Below are positions 11,721 through 22,518 of a stretch of 64,000 nucleotides of DNA, piece after piece (position 1 is the stretch's first letter; each line of letters opens with the position of its first letter). The stretch comes from Epiperipatus broadwayi (taxonomy: Eukaryota; Onychophora; Udeonychophora; Euonychophora; Peripatidae), in contig JAQFVV010012511.1 of NCBI GenBank assembly GCA_028023455.1, positions 3,658,165 to 3,722,164 of the forward strand, given 5' to 3'. The notes beneath the pieces were generated by a model. The model worked only from the letters and a program-made list of their open reading frames with translations. It was not told the DNA's origin and made no database searches. The position numbers were made by a program, and so were the translations under genes.

Positions 11721-14539
11721 TTTTTTAGTTTTATAACAGACTAGATTTTTCAAATAAGACATTTATGACGTAATGATTTGAAATATTACTTAGAATAGTA
11801 TTTTTAAACTCAATTATAGTTTAATCAAAATCATTTAAATTTTAAAACAATTATTAAAATAACATTTAATATTTCAACTTTTATTTCAACGATAGACAGC
11901 AATTACACTTAGTTCCATAATTCACAAACTTTATTATTATTCTAACAAGCGTGTGTGTGAAGGTATATAATATACAGTCACATGATTACTAACTTTATCA
12001 GATGATTTTTTAATTTACGTCTCGGTCTAAATTACCAAAACTGATATATTTTATAAAAATTTAGAAAATAATTTAAAAATGTAGAACTAAATATAATTCT
12101 CACCATCATAAAGTTTATTTTAAAATATATTAGATTAAATTTGAATATTAATTATAATTATAATATTACATATAGCATTTATTTAATTTATTAGTTTTAA
12201 AATATTATACTCGAATTATTAATATATTTTTAACTATTTATAGCTGTGTTATTTTATATGGCCAGCTTTTACAACCATAAGCAAGGATATAATTAAGCTT
12301 TATTTAACTGTTCCTTTTAAAATAATCCATTACACTTTTATATACCAGGTATTTTCAGCTTTAAATTGTACTATAAAATCTAATTATACTACTATTATTT
12401 ATATATCATACAAACATATCTTAACATTTAAAATTTTTTAGCAATTGACCATTCTACCTTATTATGACCTATAGATAAGGGCACAATATATATATATAAA
12501 TAAAATGTTTGGGCTGGGACTCTTTCCCTATCTGCCATACCAGGCCACCACTAGGCTATCTGAACCTAGAAAATTTATACAGTAGGCAAATACATACTGG
12601 TGAGATTACTCTTTTATTGAAGCGAAAGCCCCAGTCACTAGCTCAGGGAGAAGCTAAGCTTATAATATCACTCTATCTATTTAAAAATTTGCTAACTCTC
12701 AATTTTTTTTTTAAAAAATATTTTAATAAAAATATGTACATAAATAAGTCATTTTTAATAAAAATATGTACATAAATAAGTCATTGCCAAAATTAATCAA
12801 AAACATTTTAAAAATAAATTAAAAGAAAAATTCTGGAAACTAAATTAGTTACTGAATGTAAGATTTAATACAATTTCAATATTTTGTTAAACATTAATAC
12901 GGTATATAGTTTATGCATTTATATGCTCTATTCTTTTAACTCCAGGCTACAAGTTCATGTCCAAACCAATGCCAGTTTACTGATATACTGATGTGATCAA
13001 TGCAAAATAAGAATATTATCATAAAAAACCATGCTGACAGGAACATGCATCTGTAGCATGACATCCTTAAGGAAAAATGACCCTTATCCAGTACAGGAAT
13101 GTGCATCTTTCTGGCAAGGTAATCATTTGGACTATATATTAGACATGCTCCGTAATAGGGGATTGCGGTCTTTGCTATCTTACCATCACTAGCCAGAGCA
13201 TAATGAGATCAATGGCATATTAAATACATCTATGATGATTGGCAACATGATATCTACACTTTTGGGCCTTGCATTCAGTTGGGTACTATGCCCTGTATGC
13301 TAATGTGGCACATGAGAATGAGAATCCAATGCACCTCCCTACATCACATTGACATAAAACACCTTTACATCCCTCCACCAATACTGATTCAACTACAAAA
13401 CAAATAGCCCAAAATTAACCCACTTAAACTACCATAATTTTACAAATCTATGCAGCCATTTATGTCTATTTATAAATTATTAATTTAATTAATGAAATGA
13501 CGAAAATGGAAATAATAATAATAATAGAAAACATATTAAAAGAAAATAGAACAAAGAATTTACATTTCTGCTTAATCAGATAAATGACTATGAGTTAGTA
13601 TCAATTAGACATAGTATTTGAAAAGTTTTTTTTTTTGGATTATAAAGTTAATACTTTCTGTGGTTGGAGGTTTATTTGAAGTCCCTCTTGGCTGTCCACG
13701 ATGTGTCGTACAACTCCAATTGATGTCCATTTAGTATTAATATTGTATTTGGAAAGACCAGTCCATTGTTTGCTGCTTTTCAGGAATCCAGCTCTGGAGA
13801 TCACCTCAACTGGTGCAAATATGGAAACAAATTTACTGTGTGACCCTTACATTTTTGAGGCCTGCAATACATGTAAATATGCTTAAATTATGTAATGAAC
13901 AAGAGTAATATTGGCGATGATGATTTTCTCTGTGGGCCATGTGTTCATTCACATTATTTATTGGGAAGTTTTTATTTTTGAGTGGGAACATAAGATTTTA
14001 TTACTAGGAATTTTTAATTGATCTCTTATCTGACTGATCACTTAAATGCCCTCAAGGGCCTGTTTGCTTATTGAATCATTTCATTTAAAAAATAAAAAAA
14101 ATCATTTTCATTCTAGTAAGATTTAAATATAATTTTTGAATAGAAACTAATTAACAGTTTTATTATTTACTTTTACATTGCTTTAAAAAATAATCTTTTA
14201 TCTTTAGATGTTTCTATTTTTAAGTTTAACTTACTTTTAAGAAATTATTTAATAGTTTTTCATCTGTGCATTTATATATCTTGTTTTGAGTAAAGTTTTT
14301 ATTAATATTTTTACAATTCTATTTGAGAGTGATTTTATTTATCATTCTTTTTACCTTTTTATTGATAGTGATGTAACAGCATATATATATACTGTTAGAA
14401 TATGCTTATGTGGTATATTTTTTTTTGTTAATTTGGCTTTAATGTTTATTTTATTATTTCCTGCCACAGTTAATGTACATAGTATTTTTAATTTTTTAAA
14501 TAAAATTTGGGAATTGTTGCCCGTGTTTGTAATAGCAAG
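11721..14539. other. Unassigned AT-rich sequence
   Basis: Includes less AT-rich patches at about 12510-12660, 13020-13380 and 13650-13870 (61-codon frame 13701-13886) that could be old repeats or exons. I can assign none of them. Confidence 0.4.
12721..12784. repeat. 32-bp tandem duplication
   Basis: Two identical 32-bp units (12721-12752 and 12753-12784) beginning ttttaataaaaatatg. A local replication-slippage duplication. Confidence 0.9.
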
Positions 14540-14879
14540 ATGTCATATCTTTCTCTATGGGGGAGAGGATGTTTGTGATGGCAGAAGGTTGTATTAAAAA
14601 TTTACAACTACCTGTTTTTATTTAATATTGTAATGCGTGGGCAATCACAGAATGCCGTACATTTTTTCAGTGGGACATGGAAGGGTGTTTGCGATGGCAG
14701 AATCATGATGAGTTTTTTATTATTTTTGTTTACATATTTATACTTTTTCATATTGTTAAAAAAGTACTTTTTCAGGTTTACATATTAGTCTGGCGGATTA
14801 GTGCTAAAGATTAGAGCTGCTGTGACATTTCACATACATATCAGTCTGCTGATAGCTTTTTAAAGATTTAATATGTAAA

Positions 14880-15660
14880 TACCTATCTATATTTAACTCT
14901 ATTCTTATGAATTTAATTCTTTCATTAAGACATGATTTACTTTGATCTATATAAATTTTATGACTACTGAAAGGAACCTTATAAGCTATATCAGAAATAG
15001 ATTTGCTATCAGTTGATTGTTTGGAACTGTTTAATAATGGATTTAAATTAAGGCCTTTCTCCCAGGCACAGTTACATAATCAGAAAATGACTATTCTTAT
15101 AAACCAATTTATAAATTGATGACTTAAAATGGCAAAGAAATAAACACTTTATTCTCACTAGCATTTACATTTTTATTATTATCAAGCCTTTAAATATTTT
15201 TCTTTAATATAATATTTCTAATAACTTCAAGATTATAACCTAAATCAATATAGTCAGAAGCAAATTGATTCCTGAATACAAGCATTATTTTCAAAATTAT
15301 TAAGTCTTTCTATTCATATAACAAAAATTCAATAAAGAGATTTTCTTTTGAGTAAAAAATTGATAACTGTTTGGCCATATCATATTTCTTAAATTTCTTT
15401 GTTTAATAAAATGACAGCAGAATAAAACATGATTGACTTTATCAACACTCAAATCTAAAAATTTTAATATAATAAACTCTAAAGTATCCTAGTTCAATAG
15501 TAAAATTAATATTAGAATCAAAAGCATTCAGTCTATACCTAACAAATAATTTTAAAGAAACTGAAAAATGATTAATAATACTACTCTCTAAAAAATGAAT
15601 ATAGAAGAAACATGTCATAGGAGAAATAACCAAGAACTCATCTCTCTAAATTTTATAAAA
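14880..15660 (-). pseudogene. Penelope-like reverse transcriptase relic
   Basis: The minus-strand frame at 15442-15633 reads VISPMTCFFYIHFLE, then SLKLFVRY, then NINFTIELGYF. This follows PLE reverse transcriptase motif B (normally PMGSPLSP), the RYVDD region and the segment after it. The catalytic Asp-Asp and about 12 residues between RY and N are deleted. Downstream on the same strand (15440-14900) short stretches in shifting frames resemble the region between the polymerase and the GIY-YIG domain. Dead; same broad family as the relic at 35.6-37.0 kb. Confidence 0.6.
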
Positions 15661-16154
15661 CACATTATTATACATAAAATACATAGAATCCTTTAATAAT
15701 AATAGCAAATCATGAATAACTTCAATTTATTTGCAGAAAAATATTCATGTTTCTTTAAAATAAAAAGAGATACAGTAATACATTTACTTTTATTAATAAA
15801 ATATACTTTAGTTGATAATGAAAAGCCTAAAACTAAACTAGTTGATAACTGTTGATTGTGTTAAATTTTTTTTTTTTCATATTGGATTGGGTAGTCTTGT
15901 TTAATTTTGAATATAAGTAATTGAATTATATATGTACACAAAAGGGAAACAGCTTCTAATGATAGGTGTAATCTAAATCTAAATACACATATCACCTATA
16001 ATATTAAGACATTTCAGTAATATTTTCTGTGAGAAACTGAAGTCTAAATTAACACATAGATAAAAAGATTGACCTCTTATCTATAAGCTATGGACCTATT
16101 AAATAAGAAGCACAAAAGTAAATTAGCACAGATCTTCTTAATTGCATGATCACT

Positions 16155-16562
16155 ATTTCCTATGTTTACACAAGGTGTTAAAACAGTGTCAAAACTCTCC
16201 ATACAATAGTGCCACTATGTGCAAGCCAGAGTAATCAATGGATACAAGATTTGCTCATAAAAATCTTATATTGACTGAATATAATTATATAAAACCAATT
16301 AATTAATATTTCTATTAACAGAAGTAAAACTAAAAAACTTTCACCCTTTCTTATTATTACATTTAATACAACAGTTTGGGGAGGGGGGCTAAAAGGTGGA
16401 ATTTTTCCCAAAGAAAGTATTCTTAATAAAAGAATTCTAAATTCCCTATCTAGTGCTTATTCATCTAATATTCTCAAACTAGTTTTTAGCTTGTGGCTTT
16501 TATCAGTGAGAAGTCTTGGATCTGAGAGCACTGCACCTAGATCTTAGGATTTAATGCAACTT
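16155..16562 (-). repeat. Repeat R2 copy, split by an insertion
   Basis: Minus-strand copy of the repeat also seen at 16555-16726, 16922-17115 and 50676-50793. Its upstream half (16430-16562) carries CTGATAA and AAAAAC where other copies have CTGATGA and GAAAC. Its downstream half (16155-16262) ends in TATGGAGAGTTTTG. About 160 unrelated bases (16270-16430), including a G-run, separate the halves. It is non-coding and probably PLE-derived. Confidence 0.6.
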
Positions 16563-16726
16563 TCCAGCAGCCATCTCACTGATGAAAGTCACAAGATTGA
16601 AACTAGTCTTGTGATATTGGATGAGTAGCACTAGATAGGAATTTTATGCATAAACCTTGAATCCATTGATTATTCATTAAGTGGCACTACTATATGGAAA
16701 GTTTTAACAGCTTGTGTAAGCATAGG
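16555..16726 (+). repeat. Repeat R2 copy
   Basis: Contains CTGATGA (about 16576-16582), a short hairpin, GAAACTAGTC, then GGATGAGTAGCACTAGATAG and TATATGGAAAGTTTT. It faces the previous copy head to head. The CTGATGA...GAAAC spacing is hammerhead-like, but I cannot draw a full helix III and cleavage site, so it is annotated only as a repeat. Confidence 0.6.
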
Positions 16727-16921
16727 ATGATGGTGGCTATGGTTATAAAAGAACCAAAGACACCAAAATATATAGATTCTGAACTGGTTTCAGATCTGTA
16801 TGATTATACAAATGAATGAGCTTGGATTGAAAGAATGAGCTTGGATTGAAAGCATTATTCTGTTTTTATTTTGGACTCATAACTTTATAGTTAACTAAAA
16901 AAGTAAAAGGTGGCTTCTGGA

Positions 16922-17115
16922 GGAATGCATTAAGTCTTAAGATCTAGATGCAGTGCTTTCAGATCCAAGGCTTCTTGCTGATGAAAGCCACAAGCTTGCA
17001 CCTAGTCTGGAGATATTGGATGAGTAAGCACTAGATTAGGATTTTATGCACAAACCTTTTTGTATCCATTAAATACTCTGGCTTGCACTGGGTGGCACTT
17101 TTATATGGAAAGTTT
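16922..17115 (+). repeat. Repeat R2 copy interrupted by LINE
   Basis: Same family: CTGATGA followed by the stem AAGC/GCTT around a CACAA loop. The GAAAC box has changed to GCACC. The copy ends at TATATGGAAAGTTT, directly against the 3' end of the truncated LINE at 17133, so the LINE appears to have landed in or beside it. Confidence 0.6.
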
Positions 17116-17132
17116 GATCTCTGTTTTTTCTT

Positions 17133-17828
17133 CATCATCATCAACCATTATCAATCCACTGCAGGATGAAGGTCTCTCCAAGTTCAATCCATCTTCTCTG
17201 ATCTTTAGCTTTTTTTCTCCACATCACCCCTGTACACTTTCTTATTTCATCCATCCATCTAACATGTGGTCTCTTTCTGGGTCTTTTACGATCTCTTGGA
17301 ATCCCATTTAAGATTTCAAATGTCCATCTATTATCATCTCTTTTAGCAATATGTCCAGCTCAACTCCACTTCAATCTCTTAATTTTTTCAATGAGATCAG
17401 TAACACCTGTTTGTTCTCTTACCCATACATTGCGTTTTTGATCTCTTCTTGTTATTCCCAACATGTATCTCTCTATACTTCTTTGAGTGGTCTGAAGTCT
17501 CTGTATTGCTCTTCTATTAAGTATCCAAGTCTCAGATCCATAAGTAAGAACTGGTAAAACACATTTGTTAAAACATTCCTTTTCAAACACAGGCATATTT
17601 CCTTTTAGTATCAAGTTATTTCTATCAAAAGCATTCCAAACAAGTTTAATTCTATGATTAATTTCATCCATTATGTTTCCATCTGTATTAATAATCTGAC
17701 CAAGGTATTTATAACTGTTAACTTCTTCTAACTCATCATAATCAATCTTTATTGTCATATTTTGAGAAAATCGATTAAACATTACTTTAGTCTTTTTAAC
17801 ATTTATCTTTAGTCTTACTTTTCTTCTT
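17133..17828 (-). pseudogene. 5'-truncated RTE-like LINE, reverse transcriptase C-terminus
   Basis: Minus-strand reading gives the thumb and C-terminal part of a non-LTR reverse transcriptase of the RTE-like group: SYKYLGQIINTDGNIMDEI, then VLPVLTYGSETW, then GITRRDQKRN. After one in-frame stop (TGG to TGA near 17360) it continues RKRPHVRWMDEIRK and ends LGETFILQWIDNG. It stops at a GAT-rich 3' tail (17133-17145), as in RTE elements. Fingers, palm motifs and endonuclease are absent, so this is a 5'-truncated insertion. With only one nonsense change, it is among the younger fossils here. Confidence 0.85.
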
Positions 17829-19364
17829 ACGTCTCTATAAATTAATAAATTTCATTTTAGTCTCAAAGTAAGATTAATACAATAATTATTTTTAAACTTT
17901 GAAAAACTCTTTAACATGATTATATAGTATTTTAACATTATAGGTGATTTGTGTATTTTGATTTTATCTAGTATTAGCAACTGTTTCCCTTTATTTAAGA
18001 AGTTTTTAAAGTTTTAAAATTATTGTATTAATCTCATATTGAAATGTATTCTGAAATGAGAATAATTTATTAGCAATTAAGATCTGTGCTAATTTACTTT
18101 CATGTTTTTTGTGTAAATATATTTAGATTTCAAAGTACTGTACTGTACATAACTTTGTAGTTTATACATAAGTTGATCCTTTTATTTATACTGTTAATTT
18201 AGACTTTTGTAGGAATAACTGTTGGAATATTTTGACATTATAAGTGATTTGTATATTTATATATTTAGAGGGCATAAAATAAATATTTAATTTGTAATGA
18301 TGATGATGAGGACCTAGATAGTTATCCAGTTATTGATCTGACAATAGATATTACCTATTTTTAACTAAACTAAACTCTTATCCTCTTAACATTTTGTAGA
18401 GGAAGATGAAAATGTCTTCCATCCTATAGTGAGTAATTTAAAACCTGTTTTACTTAATAATGCTCAGAAAGCTTGGTGGCGGAAGAAGAGCATGAATAGT
18501 AATGAGGTTGTCAAAAATTATCATCATTATAATGAATTTTCTCTGAGAAATCTGATAAACCAACCATGTTACTGTAATAAATACACACATATATGCATAC
18601 AAGTATAATTTACATGCATAATTTTGTGACTATAAATGAGAGAAATGAAAAGTAAATATAAAAATAAGAGAGAAAGATTGAAAGATCCAAATAAAATAAT
18701 CTGAGTATAAAGAAGAAGAAGAAGAATGAAATTCTAGAAATAGTTAGAAAAAGGAAAATATAAAATGATGTGAAAAAGCACTATAGGGATGGAAAGCAAA
18801 AACTAAAAAAAAAGTTATTAATGTCTGCATTTACTTTTTTTAAACATTTAGGAATTAAATTAGAATATTAAAAATTATTTAAATTAGATTAAGATTTTTT
18901 TTTAAATTTTAATATTATATAGTTGTACATCACAATGAAAGTTCTCACTTATTAGTTCTTCACTGTAATAGCACATGCATTATTTTTTTAGTGCCACCAA
19001 GTGTCAATCTGTTTGCAATGTTCTATAAATGGCAATTTAAAAATTGATATTTCAAAATACTTTTCGTATTAAGTACTTAAAGTTTTTGTATTATCTAAAA
19101 GACATCTATACCTAGGATTTGCTATAAGCTTTCCAATTTAATATGGGATATGTGGTGTCTTTGGGTTTGGGAGGAGAGAATAGTTGTTTGAAAGTAAGAT
19201 ATTTTTGGTACACAGTATCTTTAATTTTACAAAAGAAACTAAATTTCAACTGTAATATATTTTTGAAATAGTCTAAATCATTTACTTTATCTAATTATCT
19301 TACTATATTGATTATCATTTTATATATACAGGGTAATTTGTTTATATGTGGGATTTTGAGACAC
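17829..19364. other. Unassigned, possible exon at 18401-18608
   Basis: Mostly AT-rich. At about 18380-18400 a pyrimidine-containing stretch ending tttgtag precedes an open frame of about 69 codons starting GAGGAAGATGAA and containing KAWWRKKSMN. It could be a terminal exon, but nothing independent supports that. A (GAT)n tract lies at 18299-18309. Confidence 0.25.
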
Positions 19365-22300
19365 AAGATCTAAATATATTGAGGAAGCAGTTATTGATCT
19401 TGTTAAGTGGTAATTTTTGAAAAATCACCTTGCATCTGGTCAACCAGATGGCAAAGTTTATGTAAGTGGCAAGCCTGATTTCAGCGAAAATGCCTCTATT
19501 TAAAACCCCTTGAAGAGATGTTAGGTCTGGACCATTATTATCAATGTGTTTCTGGAAGTTTTGTCTTAGTCCTTGCCAGACTGGACAATGGCGAAGGATA
19601 TGGTCCATATCTTCTGGGATGGAAAGACAGAGACAACATATGGGATCTATGCGGAAACCTCTTCTATTATGAAATATAGCAGTGGAGAGGCTACCAAGGT
19701 TAATTTTGAGAAGGAAGTCTGTGTGTTTAGGTGCTAGTTTCAATCTACGGGCTAGTTTGCGCAGTTTGTTTATGTCGATGGGGAGGTAAGTGTTTGCCTT
19801 CTGGGTATTTGAGTTGGATAGGTTGAAGGCTTCCCAATAGGTTATTTTTGAATTGAACATGGTCACGGAAGGTACTATGTGCATAAAAATGTATGAGATC
19901 TGTGTTTGAAGCCAGATGGGAGTGAACCTCTGAGGGGGCGGTCTATCAGTGGGAAGCACTTGCTCTTTGGGAAGCGGACATTGGAAGGTCCTGCAATCAG
20001 AATAAAGTTTATGGATTATATTGTAAGTTCTCTGTATTGCAAATACCTTTATTGAATGCAGTCCCAGTTCATTCATGTCTCTTGGCTTTTGAAGGGTGCG
20101 TAGACTGATAAATGATCTGCGCCCACCTCTACAGAGTTGCAGACAGTGGGATTCTACTTTTTTAATGAGAGCTTCTGTTGGTTTAAAACCCGCAAGATAA
20201 TATATAATCTTGGGAAGTATGAGGGAGTTTAAGAGTGAAACCTTTCCAAATGTAGTATTTCTTGAAAGGCATGTTATGGTGATGTCTATTTTGTTTAGTA
20301 GTCTTCATTGTATTTCCATCCTCATTGCTGTAGGGGATAGTGACATACTGAATCCCAAGAAAGGCTGAGGCATAGCTTGTAATGAACCTGTTATCCTGTT
20401 AGCTGTTTTGATATTCCAAATTGCCGATTTGTTCCTGTTAACCGTAAGCCCATGCGTCTGAGCATAGTGCTGTAATAGGCTTTCAAGAATGTTTATTTCT
20501 TCATGTGATTTAAGAAACACCACCACATCATCCATGTAGGAGATGTGGGAGATGTTTTCATTAAGGAGAGGGATGGAGATCCCAGGGAGTGCATCCTCAA
20601 TGATCAAAAGCAAGGGATTTATATAGATCATGAAGAGGAGAGCACTTAATGGGGAGCCCTGGAGAATGGAGATGCAGGGTTTGAACCCAGGGGCAATTCT
20701 CCCATTTAGAGAAAAAAAATCTCTCGATTTGCTAAGAGATTCTTTATGATCTGAATGTATGCCAAAGGAACCTGAAGAACCTCTAGTTCACCAAGTAGTA
20801 CATCTGTTCGGACAGAGTCAAAGGCCCCGGCGAAGTCTAGTTGGACTGCGTTCGGCCGGGATTGTTTTGTTCTACGGATACGATCAACGAGGAGTCAAAA
20901 TTGGTTTACAGCATCACCAGTCGATGAACCCCTCTTAGCATATTGATGCCTGGAAAGTTTTGATATGATTTTCTCTTGAATTTTATCTTTTATAATGCTT
21001 TCGATAATTTTGATTAGGAGAGGAACCATGGATATTGGCCTAATGTTATTTACATCTACAGGTAGATCTTTCTTTTTTATGAAAGGGACCACTGATATAG
21101 GATAGATCCCTGGAAGATGTAGGCTATCGATGGCTAAGAGATCAATAATTCCCCTTGTAACATGTATGGTAAATTTTTCCAAGTGTATCAGAAAAAATCT
21201 AGGAATTCCGTGCATGCCGGGATGGGTGTGTTTATGCAGGCTTTTAATTTTGGAGCTGATATCAGCTTCAGTAATGCTGTGAGAGTTATTTGAGTCTTTC
21301 ACAAATTTGTGTCATCTGGTAACAGTTCCAATGGGCTGTAGTTTGGTGGAATAATAATCCTAATTTTGTTAAGCATACTGATGCCAGAGTAAGTAATACT
21401 GTCAAGGCACAAAGAGGAGGGTGTGTGATTTCTTTTTCCTGACCCCAGGGCCCATCTGATATAACCTGGAGTCCAGCAATCTTGTTGTTCCAGATAATTG
21501 CGTGCTTGCTTAATACGAATATATTCCACGAGAGCCATTCTGGTTTGTTTATATGTATGTTTTAGGCGTAGGATTTCTGGGATGTTGTGTTCTGTAACTT
21601 GGATGCTTTTCAGCTCAGATATAATCCGATCAAGTTCTGAGAGTAATCATAATGGCCCTTTCTGGTATCTATTGTATTGGTTAATAAACTTTTGTATTGT
21701 GGTTATGAATGTATTCCATCCTTGTAATGCTGGTAGATTCCATATGTTCTGTTCTTGAAAGGTGATGTATATGTCTGAGATTAATTGGGGGGGGGCACAT
21801 TGTGCCTGTTGAGTAATCTCATTGTCCGAGGGAGGTTGGTTGATATATGAAGTTGTGGTTGCAATTTGATGGTAGCTTGAACAGCGAGATGATCTGAAAA
21901 AGCAATAGGCCAGAGCTGTGTATCTATGAATGAGTTCATTTCGGGAGAGTAGAATATGAGGTCTATGAGCGAGTGAGTACTTCTGGTATAGAAAGAGAAG
22001 GCTCCTTCATGAAAGAGTGCCTTCCCACTGTGTATGTTTCTAGTAACCATCTTCAAATATTTTTTCTCAAAATGGTCAAAAGTGTGGTTGAAATTACCAA
22101 GCCAGATAACTGGGCTAGGGCTCGATCTAATTGCTATGTTTATATTATGTATAACTTTGTGTACTATTTGTTCATCTTTAACCAGATGCACATTGATAAG
22201 AGTGAACAGAAAACCCCGGATTTGTATAGTAGCAATAATGCAATTGATATCTATGTGGAGGATTTTGAAGAAGTCAATAATTGAATTTCTATTGATGATA

Positions 22301-22518
22301 AGAGCAACCCCAGCGGTAGCTGAGATGGAGAAAGAGTATATAAAGTAACCAAAGCTCTCAATTGTTTTTATTATCATGGGGTCTGTGTGAAGGTGAAGCT
22401 TGGTTTCTGATAAGCAAAGTATATGTGGTTTTTAGAGTTTGAATCAATGTGAGATAGCAAACGCCCTGTCTTTGGAGTTAAGCCTCCTGATGTTGAGTAA
22501 CGTTATTGTGAATGACAT
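19342..22518 (-). pseudogene. LINE ORF2 (AP endonuclease + reverse transcriptase)
   Basis: Starts at the ATG at 22518 with ITLLNIRRLNSKDRAFA and LSETKLH, the N-terminal AP-endonuclease motifs. WLGNFNHTFD, a LIDLIFYSP stretch and FSDHLAVQ complete that domain (to about 21781). The reverse transcriptase follows: RPISMVPLLIKIIE (about 21060), motif A QLDFAGAFDSV (about 20830), motif B ILQGSPLSALLF (about 20650) and motif C YMDDVVVF (about 20540). The C-terminus has CCLCLSIPEDMDHILRHCP, a Cys-His motif. ORF2 nicks the target and primes cDNA synthesis. Stops at 20895 and about 20305 and frameshifts near 21540, 21300 and 20715 inactivate it. The last codons run past the left TSD, so the true stop may be the TAG at the boundary. 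Confidence 0.85.

Noticed and set aside
12500-12580. tRNA gene on the minus strand (A-box-like TAGCCTAGTGG)
   Set aside because: No B box or cloverleaf follows.
16576-16610. R2 repeat as a full hammerhead ribozyme
   Set aside because: CTGATGA and GAAAC are present with a short stem between, but I could not find U16.1-H17 adjoining a helix I strand. Left as hammerhead-like.
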